NCBI GenBank assembly: GCA_022376515.1
Contig: WTXI01000249.1
Location: 1-53,944 of the forward strand
DNA from: Lactifluus volemus
Taxonomy: Eukaryota; Basidiomycota; Agaricomycetes; Russulales; Russulaceae
Direction of reading: 5' to 3'
DNA length: 53,944 nt
The translations under genes and the position numbers were made by a program. Below, piece by piece: positions 1-12,831 of the stretch; within the stretch, counting starts at the first letter, position 1, and each line of letters starts with the position of its first letter. The notes beneath the pieces are model-generated. The model saw only the letters and a list, made by a program, of their open reading frames with translations, ran no database searches and was not told where the DNA came from.

Positions 1-789
1 AATCCAACCAATGGTAGCATAGCAGTCAGGAGGCTGTGGCAGATCAAGTCCAGATTATCATTATCAGGTCAGGATCAACGCGAATAACGTAAATTATGGC
101 CACTGAGCAAAAAAAACCGGTCCGAGCTCGCTCACACACCAAGACATGGCAACTTTCTTGTTAATAATTTCTTAGGGTTGTTCTCATAGTTGTTCCCCCG
201 AGACACCCGAGTGCTAACTAAAAGGCGGTGGTCGGCCGAGCCTGAGGAGCACCGCGGAAGGACTCCAACTTTCGCCGCTGGGGACGGCACTTGCGCGTCC
301 GGCGAGCCTCAGGCTTGTAAAAATATGTGCCGCTCGCAGTTCTACTAAACGGTGGTGGTTCTGTCAGTGCTCATACTGTCACCAACGGCTCTCTTACCTG
401 GCTTTTTTTTACACGCATTTAATTTCCGAGTCTGCGCCTCAGGCGCTCCTGCTCCTGGAGAACTTGAAGGAATGCGGCGCTTCAACGGTATTTGCACTGG
501 CACACCGATTGGTGCCGCTTTCCAGGGGTTTGATCGACGACCGTCGGGGACGTGCCAGGAGTAGCAGACTCGATTGATAGAAGAAATGAATGTGGGGGTT
601 GGTGAAGGAAGGGAACTAGTTTTACGCCGCAACCTCGAAATTGTCGCGCGAGACACCTAGCTGTCAGAACCAGCCAATCAACCATTTAAGAGTACAAACG
701 GAAGAGACTACTAGCAACACGAGACTATCCGTTCTGATGTAATAAGGTGGGGGTTAAACAAAAACAACTGGAACAAGTTATATTGTACA

Positions 790-2530
790 TTAAGCCTCCG
801 TATCGTCCTTTTTCTGAGCTTCAGGATAAAACCCACGCTCTTCCGAGTCGTCTCCCATCCGTGACGGCACCGAGACTGACTCAAGAAAGAAAGCGTTCGG
901 CACAACGAAACGCATGTCAGACTCGATCGTCTTCTTTATCGCGACGTGTTTCTCCATTCCACTCCGTGTCATCCCTATCACCAGTAGGGAATCACTCCCA
1001 ATAATCGGGGGACGGGAATGGTGATTACACTGGCAGTCACTGTAAGTGTGTAGGTGTCATTCTGAGGTCGCAAACAGCATCAGGAAGGAGCCTTACTCTG
1101 TAACATGCTGGAAGAGATCTCGATAGGACCGAGAAGACGCAATAACACTGTACACTTATGGATAAGAATAAGAATTTCGAGAAAGAATTGAATTATTGAC
1201 GTACACCACGATAACTGTCCGGTGTCCAAGCGAGCAGGGCGTTAAGTTAGTCGCGAAAATGGAACAATGACCTGGACATACGCAGAGGAACTTGGAACAT
1301 CTAGATTTCGAGAATTTTCAGCGAACAGTCAACAAAAAATAACCAGCGTCACTGACCATATTCCAAGGTTCTGTTGATGTGATTCGACACGTGAATAACC
1401 ACATTCCAAGTACGTCCAAATTTGCTCACCATTGATATTTAGGAAGGGCATTACCTGGATAGTGACTCAATCCGGTGAACCAGGTAACATTTAGAACAAG
1501 GATGACATACCACACCCGGCACCTCCGTGAAGATAGCTGCAGATATCCAATACAAGCCTTGGTAATACAGCAACTTCCATAGACGTGTATCGAGCCGCTT
1601 ATGGATCACACCGACAATCATAGTTCCCAGCAACGTAACATTCACGACGAATGCCGTCAACAGAGTCCACCTGTACTCATTTGTGCCAATTTGAATCATG
1701 GAACAAGTTTGTATCAGCGGGGACCATTTGCTGTGACCCTGAAACGTTCATAGTATTAGTACTATGGATATATTGTAACGCAGAATTGAAAAAGAGTACC
1801 CTTGTAATGGCTAGGAATCAAGAGATTAGAGACTCGGATGAGGACGATAACCTATGAAACTCATACCAAAGACTGACGCAGAAAAAAGGACAGCCAAGCA
1901 ACCGTAGCAAATATCACGACCCTACGGTCCATTGACCATATTGCAACTCTAATCAACGATGAGGACCTTATCACCGTGACGTGAGAAAGGAGATGGTAGA
2001 TGCTCACGCCCGAAGCAGAAGAAGAAATGAGGCACCACTTCCGCAGTCCAAGCTGTGATCTGGGAAATATCGGTCAGCATATGTAGAAGAAGGGTAATCG
2101 ACAAGCCGTACCGCGACGCCACGAAGCCAAGCCTGTATAGGGTAAGATGAGTATGCATATAGCATTGATGGGACAAAACTAGCAGACATACCTCGCAATT
2201 AAATTCCTTTTAAGGTTGACTCCCACAACGCCGACGATTAGGGAGCTAAGCACAATAACCTTGTGGCGATGTATGGGATATACGACCATCTCCATGGTCG
2301 CTTTCGTGTGTAAATATTCCATTCGAAACCAAACGAAGTGAGATATTCCCATCTATTCGAGATGTAAGCCAAAGGAGATCCTCTCGGTCGTGGAATCTCA
2401 CATATACAGCCCTGCGAAGGTGTGTAGCACTTTCAAGAAATATCTAGGAGGGATAGCTTAATCCACAGTGTTAGTAAATAGGGATGTACAAACCATAGAT
2501 CTCCAGTGCATATGCGGGGGAAGATACCAT
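790..2530 (-). pseudogene. DUF6533-like membrane protein gene, array copy A (frameshifted)
   Basis: Copy A follows the same 14-exon plan as the intact copy at 12832-14584, with the start codon at 2528-2530 and the stop at 790-792. Two exons are broken. Exon 2 (about 2408-2450) is one base shorter than in every other copy and runs into TGA. Exon 3 lacks one base in the RLLCL segment (about 2249-2252), which gives TAA. The remaining exons, including the one with WKLLYYQGLYWISAAIFTEV, are still recognisable, so decay is recent. Unless both changes are assembly errors no full-length protein is possible. Family knowledge: these proteins are multi-pass membrane proteins of unknown function, expanded in Agaricomycetes. 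Confidence 0.72.
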
Positions 2531-3818
2531 TGTTTATGGATGCGAGACGATGAGAACTGAACGAGCAGAATCAGGAGCCTGAGAGGTTCGGGGAACGAAA
2601 AGTTTGTAACGTGAGGGCTTTATGAGCCATTTGATGAAGTTGAAGTGTTCACGGCGCCACTTCCCTACTATAATATGTCATCCCATGCCACTGGCACATC
2701 AGATTTCTGCGACTTCCATCATTGATGGTTATGTCTCTGCTGGTGAGAAACATCAAAGACAGTAACCGGACCTTTTTGAGTCAGAAACTTACGTCCAACT
2801 TCCCAGAGGCCCCTCTAAAACGCAGGGGAAAGGGAACGGGTCTCAAGTTATCTCTACGATGGGCGGTACTCGATAGGAAGGGGAGGATTTCCGAGTCCGG
2901 GATTTTGAGTTTTTCGGGATTTTCGGAACTTCGAAACAAATTGGCACTAACAAGCGGATAGTATTACAGTTTAATGAGGCTGCCACTGAAGCAAGGACTG
3001 AAGCGAAAAAGATACCTTCGCGAGGTTCAGGACTCGGATGAGACCGCTTGTTCACAAATTGCAGTAATACTTGGCTTAAATCCAACAATAGCAGTCAGGA
3101 GGCTGTGGCAGATCAAGTCCATGATCCAATAGAATATCATTATCAGGATCAAGGCGACATAATAACGTAAATTATGGCCTGAGAAAAACAAGGGCTGAGT
3201 TCGCTCACACACCAAGAGATGGTAACTCTTTTGTTAATAATTTTTTTTAGGTCATTTGCAAAATACAATAGTTGTTCCGTCCGAGCCATCCGAGTTGCTA
3301 ACTAGTAAGGCGGTGGTCGGAGCCTGGAAGGACTCGGACTTTCGCCGCTGGGGCCCGGACAGCACTTGTGTGTCCGAGCCTCAGGCTCTAGCGTGGCTTG
3401 GTAAAAATCTGTGGCCGCTCGCAGTTCTACTAAACTGTGGTGGTCTGCCAGTTTCTCGCTGTCACCAACGGCTCTGACTGTGTACACGCATTTAATTTCC
3501 GAGTTCTGCGCGCCTGCTCCTGCTCCTCGGGAGACCTTGAAGGCAATGCGGAGCTTCAACGGTATTTGCACCGGCACGCCGATTGGAGCCGATTTCCAGG
3601 GGGTTTGGTCGACAGGCCTTGCGACGGGCCAAGCATCGACGCGTCGTGGACGTGCCCTAGTTGAGGCGTAGCAGGAGACACGCTAGCTCTCGGAACCGGT
3701 CAATCATCCATTTAAGGGTACAAACGGAAGGAGGTTACTAGCAACACGAGACTATCCGTTCTGATGTATTAAGGTGGGGGGTTAAACAAAAACAACTAGA
3801 ACAAGTTACATTTGTACA
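2531..3818. other. Array spacer between gene copies (example unit)
   Basis: This ~1.3 kb lies between the start of copy A and the stop of copy B and recurs with indels at 5575-6846, 8605-9820, 11579-12831 and, partly, 1-789. It should hold the promoter of the copy to its left and the 3' flank of the copy to its right. It has repeated GGA/TCC-rich words such as 'aaggcggtggtcggagcctga' and 'ttccgagtc'. No open frame is conserved between units: the short frames seen here change length and phase in every copy. I see no RNA gene in it. Confidence 0.6.
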
Positions 3819-5574
3819 TTAAGCCTCCGTATCGTCCTTCTTCTGAGCTTCAGGATAAAACCCACCCTCTTCGTCTCCCATCCGTGACGGCACTGAGACT
3901 GACGCAAGAACGGAGGTGTTCGGCACAACGAAACGCATGTCAGACTCGATCGTCTTCTTTATCGCGACGTGATTCTCCACTCCACTCCGTGTCCCCAACA
4001 GGGAATCACTCCCAATAATCGGGGACGGGAATTCTGATTGCACTCGCAGTCACTGTAAGTGTATAGGTGTCATTCTGAGGTCGGAACAGCATCAGGAAGG
4101 AGGAGCCTTACTCTGTAAGACGCCAGAAGAGATCTCGATAGGACCGGGAAGACGCAATAACACTGTATACATATGAATAAGAATTTCGAGAAAGAATTGA
4201 ATTATTGACGTACACCACGACAACTGTCCGGTGTCCAAGCGAGCAGGGCGTTAATTCAGTCGCGAGAATGGAACAATGACCTGGATGGACATACGCAGAG
4301 GAGTTTGGAACATCTACAATTCGAGAACTTTCAGCGAACAGTCAACAAAAAACAACTAGTGTCACTGACCACATTCCAAGATTCTGTTGATGTGATTCAA
4401 CGCATGAATAACCATATTCCAAGTGGTCCAAATTTGCTCACCATTGATATTTAGGAAGGCATTACCTGGATAGTGAAGCAAATGACTCAATCCGGTGAAC
4501 CAGGCAAACATTCAGAACAAGGATGACATACCACACCCGGCACCTCCGTGAAGATAGCTGCAGATATCCAGAACAAGCCTTGGTAATACAGCAACTTCCA
4601 TAGAAGTGTATCGACCCGCTTGTGGATCACACCGACAATCATAGTTCCCAGCAAAGTAACATTTACGACGAATGCTGACAACAGACTCCACCTGTACTTG
4701 TCTGTGCCGTTCAAGGAACAAGTTTGTATCAGCGGGGACCATACACTGTGACCCTGAAAAGTTCATAGTATTGGTACGATGGATATATTATAACGCAGAG
4801 ATTTGGAAAAAGAGTACCCTTGTAATGGCTAGGAATCAAGAGGTTAGAGACTCAAATGAGGACGATAACCTATGAAACTCCTACCAAAGAGTGACGCAGA
4901 AAAACCGGACAGCCAAACAAGCGTAGCAAATACCACGACCCTGCGGTCCAGTGACCATATTGCAACTCTAATCAACGATGAGGGCCTTATCACCGTGGCG
5001 TGAAATAGATGTAGTAGATCACTCACGCCCGAAGCAGAAGAAGAAATGAGGCACCACTTGCCGCAGGCCAAGCTGTGATCTGGGAAATATCTGTCAGCAT
5101 GCATGTAGAAGAAGGCGCAATCGAAGGCGCAATCGACAAGCCGTACCACGATGCCACGAAGCCAAGCCTGCATAGGGTAAGAGTGAGTATGCATATGGCA
5201 TTGATGGGACAAAACTCGCAGACATACCTCGCAATTAAATGGCCTTGTAAGGTTGACTCCCACAATGACGACGATTAGGGAGCTAAGGCACAATAACCTT
5301 GTGGCGATGTATGGGATATACGACCATCTCCATGGTCGCTTTCGTGTGTAAATACTCCATTCGAAACCAAACGTAGTGAGATATTCCCATCTGTTCCAGA
5401 TGTGAGCCAAAGGAGATCCTCTCGGTGAACGTGTAATCTCACATATACAGCCCTGCGAAGGTGTGTAGCACTTTCAAGTAATTATCTAGGCAGGGAAAGC
5501 TTAATTCACGGTGTTAGTAAATAGGGATGGTACAAACTATAGGTCTCCAGAGCATATGCGGGGGAAGATACCAT
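3819..5574 (-). pseudogene. DUF6533-like membrane protein gene, array copy B (frameshifted)
   Basis: Copy B matches the 14-exon model of the intact copy: start at 5572-5574, stop at 3819-3821. The N-terminal half, including WEYLTTFGFEWSIYTRKRPW and the helix ending SGASFLLLLRA, is open. Two one-base losses break it. Exon 9 (about 4450-4470) has GG where the other copies have GGG and reaches a stop after MPS. Exon 14 has four G at 4021-4024 where the others have five, which shifts the C-terminal tail. Both lesions are in G runs, so sequencing error is a real alternative to decay. Confidence 0.7.
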
Positions 5575-6846
5575 TGTTTATGATGCGAGACGATGAGAAC
5601 TGAACGAGCAGAATCGGGAGCCTGAGAGGTTCGGGGAACGAAAAGTTTGTAAAAAGTGGTGGGGTTTATGAGCCATTCGATGAAGTTGAAGCGCTTAGAA
5701 CAGGTCCTTATGTGTGACCTGTCATGTCATGCCACTGGTACATCAAATTTCTGCGACTCTCCATCATTGATGGTTTTGTCTCTGCTGGTGAGAAACATTA
5801 ACGACAGTGAACCGGACTTTTCCGAGTCGGAAACTTACGTCCAACTTCCCGGAGGCCCTCTAAAACGCAGGGGAAAGGGAACGTGTCTCAAGTTATCTCT
5901 ACGATGGGCGGTATTCGTCTAGGAACGGGAGGATTTCCGAGTCCGAATTTTTGAGTTTGAGTTACGGGATTTTCGGAACTTCGAAACAAATCAATAAGCG
6001 GATAGTACTACTAGTACAGTTTAATCCAGACTGAAGCAAAGACTGAAGCGAAAAAAAGATACCTTCACGAGGTTCAGGATGAGACCGCTTGTGCACAAAT
6101 TGCAGTAATACTTGGCTTAAATCCAACAAATGGTAGCATAGCAGTCAGGAGGCTGTGGCAGATCAAGTCCATGATCGAACAAAATATCATTATCAAGATC
6201 AGGATCAAAGTGACATAATAACGTAAATTATGGGCCACTTGAGCAAAAAAAGATACGAGTTCGCTCACACACCAAGAGATGTCTGAGCCATCCGAGTCGC
6301 TAACTAGCAAGGCGGTGGTCGGAGCCTGAACACCGCCGAAGGACTCCGACTTTCGCCGCTGGGGACGGCCGCCACTTGCCAAGTGCGCGTCCGAGCCTCA
6401 GGTATAGCGCGGCTTGTAAAATCTGTGCACGCATTTAAATTTCCGAGTCTGCGCCTGCTCATGCTCCTCGGGAGAATTTGAAGGCAATGCGGTGCTTCAA
6501 CGGTATTTGCACCTGCACAACCGATTGGTGCCGCTTTCCACTAGCAGGGGTTTGATCGACGGACCTTGCGACGGGCCCAGCATCGACACGTCGTGGAAGT
6601 GCCAGGAGTAGCATGAGGTGATAGAAGAAATGAATGTGCGGGGTTGGTGATGGAAGGGAATTAGTTTTATGCCGCTGCAACCTCGAAATTGTCGCGCGAG
6701 ACACGCCTAGCTGTTAGAACCGGCCGATCAACCATTTAAGGGTACAAACGGAAGAGGTTACTGGCAACACGAGACTATCCGTTCTGATGTAATAAGGTGG
6801 GGGGGGGGGTTAAGCAAAAACAATCGGAACAAGTTACATTTGTACA

Positions 6847-8604
6847 TTAAGCCTCCGTATCGTCCTTTTTCTGAGCTTCAGGATAAAACCCACGCTCTTC
6901 GTCTCCCATCCGTGACGGCACTGAGACTGACGCAAGAACGGAGGCGTTCGGCACAACGAAACGCATGTCAGACTCGATCGTCTTCTTTATCGCGACGTGT
7001 TTCTCCACTCCACTCCGTGTCATCCCTATCCCTAGCAGGGAATCACTCCCAATAATCGGGGGACGGGAATGCTGATTGCATTGGCAATCACTGTAAGTGT
7101 ATAGGTGTTATTCTGAGGTCGCGAACAGCGTCAGGAAGGAAGAGCCTTACTCTATAAGATGCGGAAGAGATCTCGATAGGACCGAGAAGACGCAATAACA
7201 CTATATACATATGAATAAGAATTTCGAGAAAGAATTGAATTATTGACGTACACCACGACGACTGTCCGGTGTCCAAGCGAGCAGGGCGTTAATTCAGTCG
7301 CGAGAATGGAACAATGACCTGGATGGACATACGCAGAGGAGTTTGGAACATCTACAATTCAAGACCTTTCAGCGAACAGGCAACAAAAAACAACTAGTGT
7401 CACTGACCACATCCCAAGGTTCTGTTGATGTGATTCAACGCGTGAATAACCGTATTCCAAGTACGTCCAAATTTGCTCACCATTGATGTTTAGGAAGGGC
7501 ATTACCTGGATAGTGAAGCAAAATGACTCAATCCGGTGAACCAGGCAAGATTCAGAACAAGGATGACATACCACACCCGGAATCTCCGTGAAGATAGCTG
7601 CAGATATCCAGAACAAGCCTTGGTAATACAGCAACTTCCATAGACGTGTATCAAGCCGCTTGTGGATCACACCGACAATCATAGTTCCCAGCAAAGTAAC
7701 ATTTACGACGAATGCCGTCAACAGACTCCACCTGTAGTCTTCTGTGCCAATCAAAGTACAGGTTTGTATCAGCGGGGACCATTCACTGTGACCCTGAAAA
7801 GTTCATAGTATTAGTACCATGGATATACTATAATGCAGAAATCTGGAAAAAGAGTACCCTCGATATGGCTAGGAATCAAGAGGTTAGAGACTCGACTATG
7901 AGGACGATCACCTAAGAAACTCCTACCAAAGAGTGACCCAGAAAACCCGCAGAGCCAAGCAAGCGTAGCAAATATTACGACCCTACGGTCCAGTGACCAT
8001 ATTGCAACTCTAATCGACGACGAGGGCTTTATCACCGTGACGTGAGAAAGAGATGGTAGATGACTCACGCCCGAAGCAGAAGAAGAAATGAGGCACCACT
8101 TCCCACAGTCCAACCTGTGACCTGAGAAATGTCGGTCAGCATGCAAGTAGAAGAAGGGGCAATCGACAAGCCGTACCACGATGCCACGAAGCCAAGCCTG
8201 CATAGGGCAAGAGTGAGTATGCATATGGCATCGATGGGACAAAACTCGCAGACATACATCGCAATTAAATGGCCTTTTAAGGTTGACTCCCACAATGCCG
8301 AGGATTAGGGAGGTAAGACACAATAACCTTGTGGCGATGTATGGGATATATGACCATCTCCATGGTCGCTTTCGTGTGTAAATATTCCATTCGAAACCAA
8401 ACGTGGTGAGATATTCCCATCTATTCTAGATGTGGGCCAAAGGAGATCCTCTCTGTGAACGTGGAATCTCACATATACAGCCCCACGAAGGCGTGTAGCA
8501 CTTTCAAGTAATTATCTAGGCAGGGATAGCTTAATCCATGTTGTTAGTAAATAGGGATGGTACAAACCATAGATCTCCAGTGCATATGCGGGGGAAGATA
8601 CCAT
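6847..8604 (-). pseudogene. DUF6533-like membrane protein gene, array copy C (late frameshift)
   Basis: Start at 8602-8604, stop position of the full-length model at 6847-6849. All exons up to exon 12 read through with the same splice sites as the intact copy. In exon 13 one C is missing near 7161 ('gatgcgg' instead of 'gatgccgg'), which turns the end into DLFRIL followed by TAG. The membrane part would therefore be made and only the ~85-residue hydrophilic tail lost. This is the least damaged of the broken copies and could still give a shortened, membrane-inserted product. Confidence 0.62.
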
Positions 8605-9820
8605 TGTTTATGATGCGAGACGATGAGAACTGAACGAGCAGAATCGGGAGCCTGAGAGGTTCGGGGAACGAAAAGTTTGTAAAAAGTGGTGGGCTTTATG
8701 AGCCATTTGATGAAGTTGAAGTGTTCACGGCGCTTAGAAGTTAGAACAAGTCCCTATGTGAGACCTGTCATCCCATTCCACTGGCACATCAGATTTCTGC
8801 GACTCTTCATCATTGATGGCTGCGTCTCTGTTCGTGAGAAACATAAGATAAGGAGCCGGACTTTTCCGAGTCGGAAACGTACGTCCAACTTCCCGGGGGC
8901 CCCCTGGTGGACTCAAGTTATCTCTACGATGATGAGCGGTATTCGTCTAGGAACGGGAGGATTTCCGAGTCCGGGATTTTGGGGTTTTCGGAACTTCGAA
9001 ACAAATCAACAAGAAGCGGATAGTAGTACAGTGTAATCCAGACTGAAGCAAGGACTGAAGCGAAAAAGATAACTTCACGAGGTTCAGGATGAGACCGCTT
9101 GCTCACCAATTGCGGTAATACTTGGCTTAAATCCAATAAGTGGTAGCATAGCAGTCAGGAGGCTGTGGCAGATCAAGTCCATGATCCAACAGGATATAAT
9201 TATCAGGATCAGGATCAAGGCGACATAATAACGTAAATTATCGCCTACTGAGCAAAACAAGGGCTGAGTTCGCTCACACATCAAGAGCTGGTAACTCTTT
9301 GTTAATAATTTTTTTTAGGTCATTTGCAAAATACAATAGTCCGAGCCGACCGAGTCGCTAACTAGCAAGGCGGTGGTCTGAGCGGCCTGAGCACCGCGGA
9401 AGGATTCCGACTTTCACGGCAGCACTGCGCGTCCGAGCCTCAAGTATAGCGCGGCTTGTAAAATCTGTGCACGTATTTAATTTCCGAGTCTTCCTCCTCT
9501 AGAGAACTTGAAGGCAATGCGGAGCTTCAATGGCATTTGCACTCGCACACCGATTGGTGCCGCTTTCGATCGACGGACCGTCGTGGACGTGCCAGGAGTA
9601 GCAGGAGTTGATAGAAGAAATGAATGTGGGGGTTGGTGAAGGAAGGGAATTAGTTTTACGCCGCAACCTCGAAATTGTCGCCTGAGACACGCCTAGCTGT
9701 TAGAACCGGCCAATCAACCATTTAAGCGGAAGAGGTTACTAGCAACACGAGACTATCCGTTCTGATGTAATAAGGTGGGAGGGTTAAACAAAAACAATCG
9801 GAACAAGTTATATTTGTACA

Positions 9821-11578
9821 TTAAGCCTCCGTATCGTCCTTCTTCTGAGCTTCAGGATAAAACCCACGCTCTTCGTCTCCCATCCGTGACGGCACTGAGA
9901 CTGACGCAAGAACGGAGGTGTTCGGCACAACGAAACGCATGTCAGACTCGATCGTCTTCTTTATCGCGACGTGTTTCTCCACTCCACTCCGTGTCATCCC
10001 CACCCCAGCAGGGAATCACTCCCAATAATCGGCGGACGGGAATGCTGATTACACTGGCAGTCACTGTAAGTGTATAGGTGTCATTCTGAGGTCGAGAACA
10101 GCATCAGGAAGGAAGAGCCTTACTCTATAAGATACCGAAAGAGATCTCGATAGGACCGGGAAGACGCAATAACACTGTATACATATGAATAAGAATTTCG
10201 AGAAAGAATTGAAGTATTGACGTACACCACGACAACTGTCTGGTGTCCAAGCGAGAAGGGCGTTAATTCAGTCGCGAGAATGGAACAATGACCTGGATGG
10301 ACATACGCAGAGGAGTTTGGAACATCTACAATTCAAGACCTTTCAGCGAACAGGCAACAAAAAACAACTAGTGTCACTGACCACATCCCAAGGTTCTGTT
10401 GATGTGATTCGACGCGTGAATAACCGTATTCCAAGTACGTCCAAATTTGCTCACCATTGATGTTTAGGAAGGGCATTACCTGGATAGTGAAGCAAAATGA
10501 CTCAATCCGGTGAACCAGGCAAGATTCAGAACAAGGATGACATACCACACCCGGAATCTCCGTGAAGATAGCTGCAGATATCCAGAACAAGCCTTGGTAA
10601 TACAGCAACTTCCATAGACGTGTATCAAGCCGCTTGTGGATCACACCGACAATCATAGTTCCCAGCAAAGTAACATTTACGACGAATGCCGTCAACAGAC
10701 TCCACCTGTAGTCTTCTGTGCCAATCAAAGTACAGGTTTGTATCAGCGGGGACCATTCACTGTGACCCTGAAAAGTTCATAGTATTAGTACCATGGATAT
10801 ACTATAATGCAGAAATCTGGAAAAAGAGTACCCTCGATATGGCTAGGAATCAAGAGGTTAGAGACTCGACTATGAGGACGATCACCTAAGAAACTCCTAC
10901 CAAAGAGTGACCCAGAAAACCCGCAGAGCCAAGCAAGCGTAGCAAATATTACGACCCTACGGTCCAGTGACCATATTGCAACTCTAATCGACGACGAGGG
11001 CTTTATCACCGTGACGTGAGAAAGAGATGGTAGATGACTCACGCCCGAAGCAGAAGAAGAAATGAGGCACCACTTCCCGCAGTCCAACCTGTGATCTGGG
11101 AAATGTCGGTCAGCATGCAAGTAGAAGAAGGGGCAATCGACAAGCCGTACTACGATGCCACGAAGCCAAGCCTACATAGGGTAGGAGTGAGTATGCATAT
11201 AGCATCGATGGGACAAAACTCGCAGACATACATCGCAATTAAATGGCCTTTTAAGGTTGACTCCCACAATGCCAAGGATTAGGGAGGTAAGACACAATAA
11301 CCTTGTGGCGATGTATGGGATATATGACCATCTCCATGGTCGCTTTCATGTGTAAATATTCCATTCGAAACCAAACGTGGTGAGATATTCCCATCTATTC
11401 TAGATGTGGGCCAAAGGAGATCCTCTCTGTGAACGTGGAATCTCACATATACAGCCCCACGAAGGCGTGTAGCACTTTCAAGTAATTATCTAGGCAGGGA
11501 TAGCTTAATCCATGTTGTTAGTAAATAGGGATGGTACAAACCATAGATCTCCAGTGCATATGCGGGGGAAGATACCAT
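9821..11578 (-). pseudogene. DUF6533-like membrane protein gene, array copy D (nonsense)
   Basis: Start at 11576-11578, stop of the model at 9821-9823. The copy is nearly identical to copy C over most of its length, but at 11346-11348 the codon read as CGA (Arg, in the motif YTRKRPW) in copies A-C is TGA, an in-frame stop in exon 3. A C-to-T change at a CpG explains it. The rest of the frame, including the region with NVTLLGTMIVGVIHKRL and the C-terminal tail, is open. Because this is a substitution and not a homopolymer indel, it is the lesion least likely to be a sequencing artefact. Confidence 0.75.
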
Positions 11579-12831
11579 TGTTTATGATGCGAGACGATGA
11601 GAACTGAACGAGCAGAATCGGGAGCCTGAGAGGTTCGGGGAACGAAAAGTTTGTAAAAAGTGGTGGGCTTTATGAGCCATTTGATGAAGTTGAAGTGTTC
11701 ACGGCGCTTAGAAGTTAGAACAAGTCCCTATGTGAGACCTGTCATCCCATTCCACTGGCACATCAGATTTCTGCGACTCTTCATCATTGATGGCTGCGTC
11801 TCTGTTCGTGAGAAACATAAGATAAGGAGCCGGACTTTTCCGAGTCGGAAACGTACGTCCAACTTCCCGGGGGCCCCCTGGTGAACTCAAGTTATCTCTA
11901 CGATGATGGGCGGTATTCGTCTAGGAACGGGAGGATTTCCGAGTCCGGGATTTTGGGGTTTTCGGAACTTCGAAACAAATCAACAAGAAGCGGATAGTAC
12001 TACAGTTTAATCTAGACTGAAGCAAGGACTGAAGCGAAAAAGATAACTTCACGAAGTTCAGTATGAGACCGCTTGTTCACCAATTGCGGTAATACTTGGC
12101 TTAAATCCAACAAATGGTAGCATAGCAGTCAGGAGGCTGTGGCAGATCAAGTCCATGATCCAACAGGATATAATTATCAGGATCAGGATCAAGGCGACAT
12201 AAATAACGTAAATTATCGCGTACTGAGCAAAACAAAGGGCTGAGTTCGCTCACACACCATGAGATGGTAACTTTTGTTAATAATTTTTTTAGGTCATTTG
12301 CAAAATACAATAGTCCGAGCCATCCGAGTCGCTAACTAGCAAGGCGGTGGTCTGAGCGGCCTGAGCACCGCGGAAGGATTCCGACTTTCACGGCAGCACT
12401 GCGCGTCCGAGCCTCAAGTATAGCGCGGCTTGTAAAATCTGTGCACGTATTTAATTTCCGAGTCTACGCCTCCTCATCCTCCTCTAGAGAACTTGAAGGC
12501 AATGCGGAGCTTCAACGGTATTTATACCTGCACACCGATTGGTGCCGCTTTCCAGGGGTTTGATCGACGGACCGTCGGGGACGTGCCAGGCGTAGCAGGA
12601 CTCAGAGTTGATAGAAGAAATGAATGTGCGGGGTTGGTGAAGGAAGGGAATTAGTTTTACGCCGCTGCAACCTCGAAATTGTCGCGCGAGAACGCCTAGC
12701 TGTTAGAACCGGCCGATCAACCATTTAAGGGTACAAACGGAAGGAGGTTACTAGCAACACGAGACTATCCGTTCTGATGTAATAAGGTGGGGGGTTAAAC
12801 AAAAACAACTAGAACAAGTTACATTTGTACA

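Noticed and set aside
6840..7055. Plus-strand frame repeated in each unit (MYIKPPYRPFSELQDK...)
   Set aside because: It is the exact antisense of the hydrophilic last exon of the DUF6533-like gene, and its length and phase change between copies.
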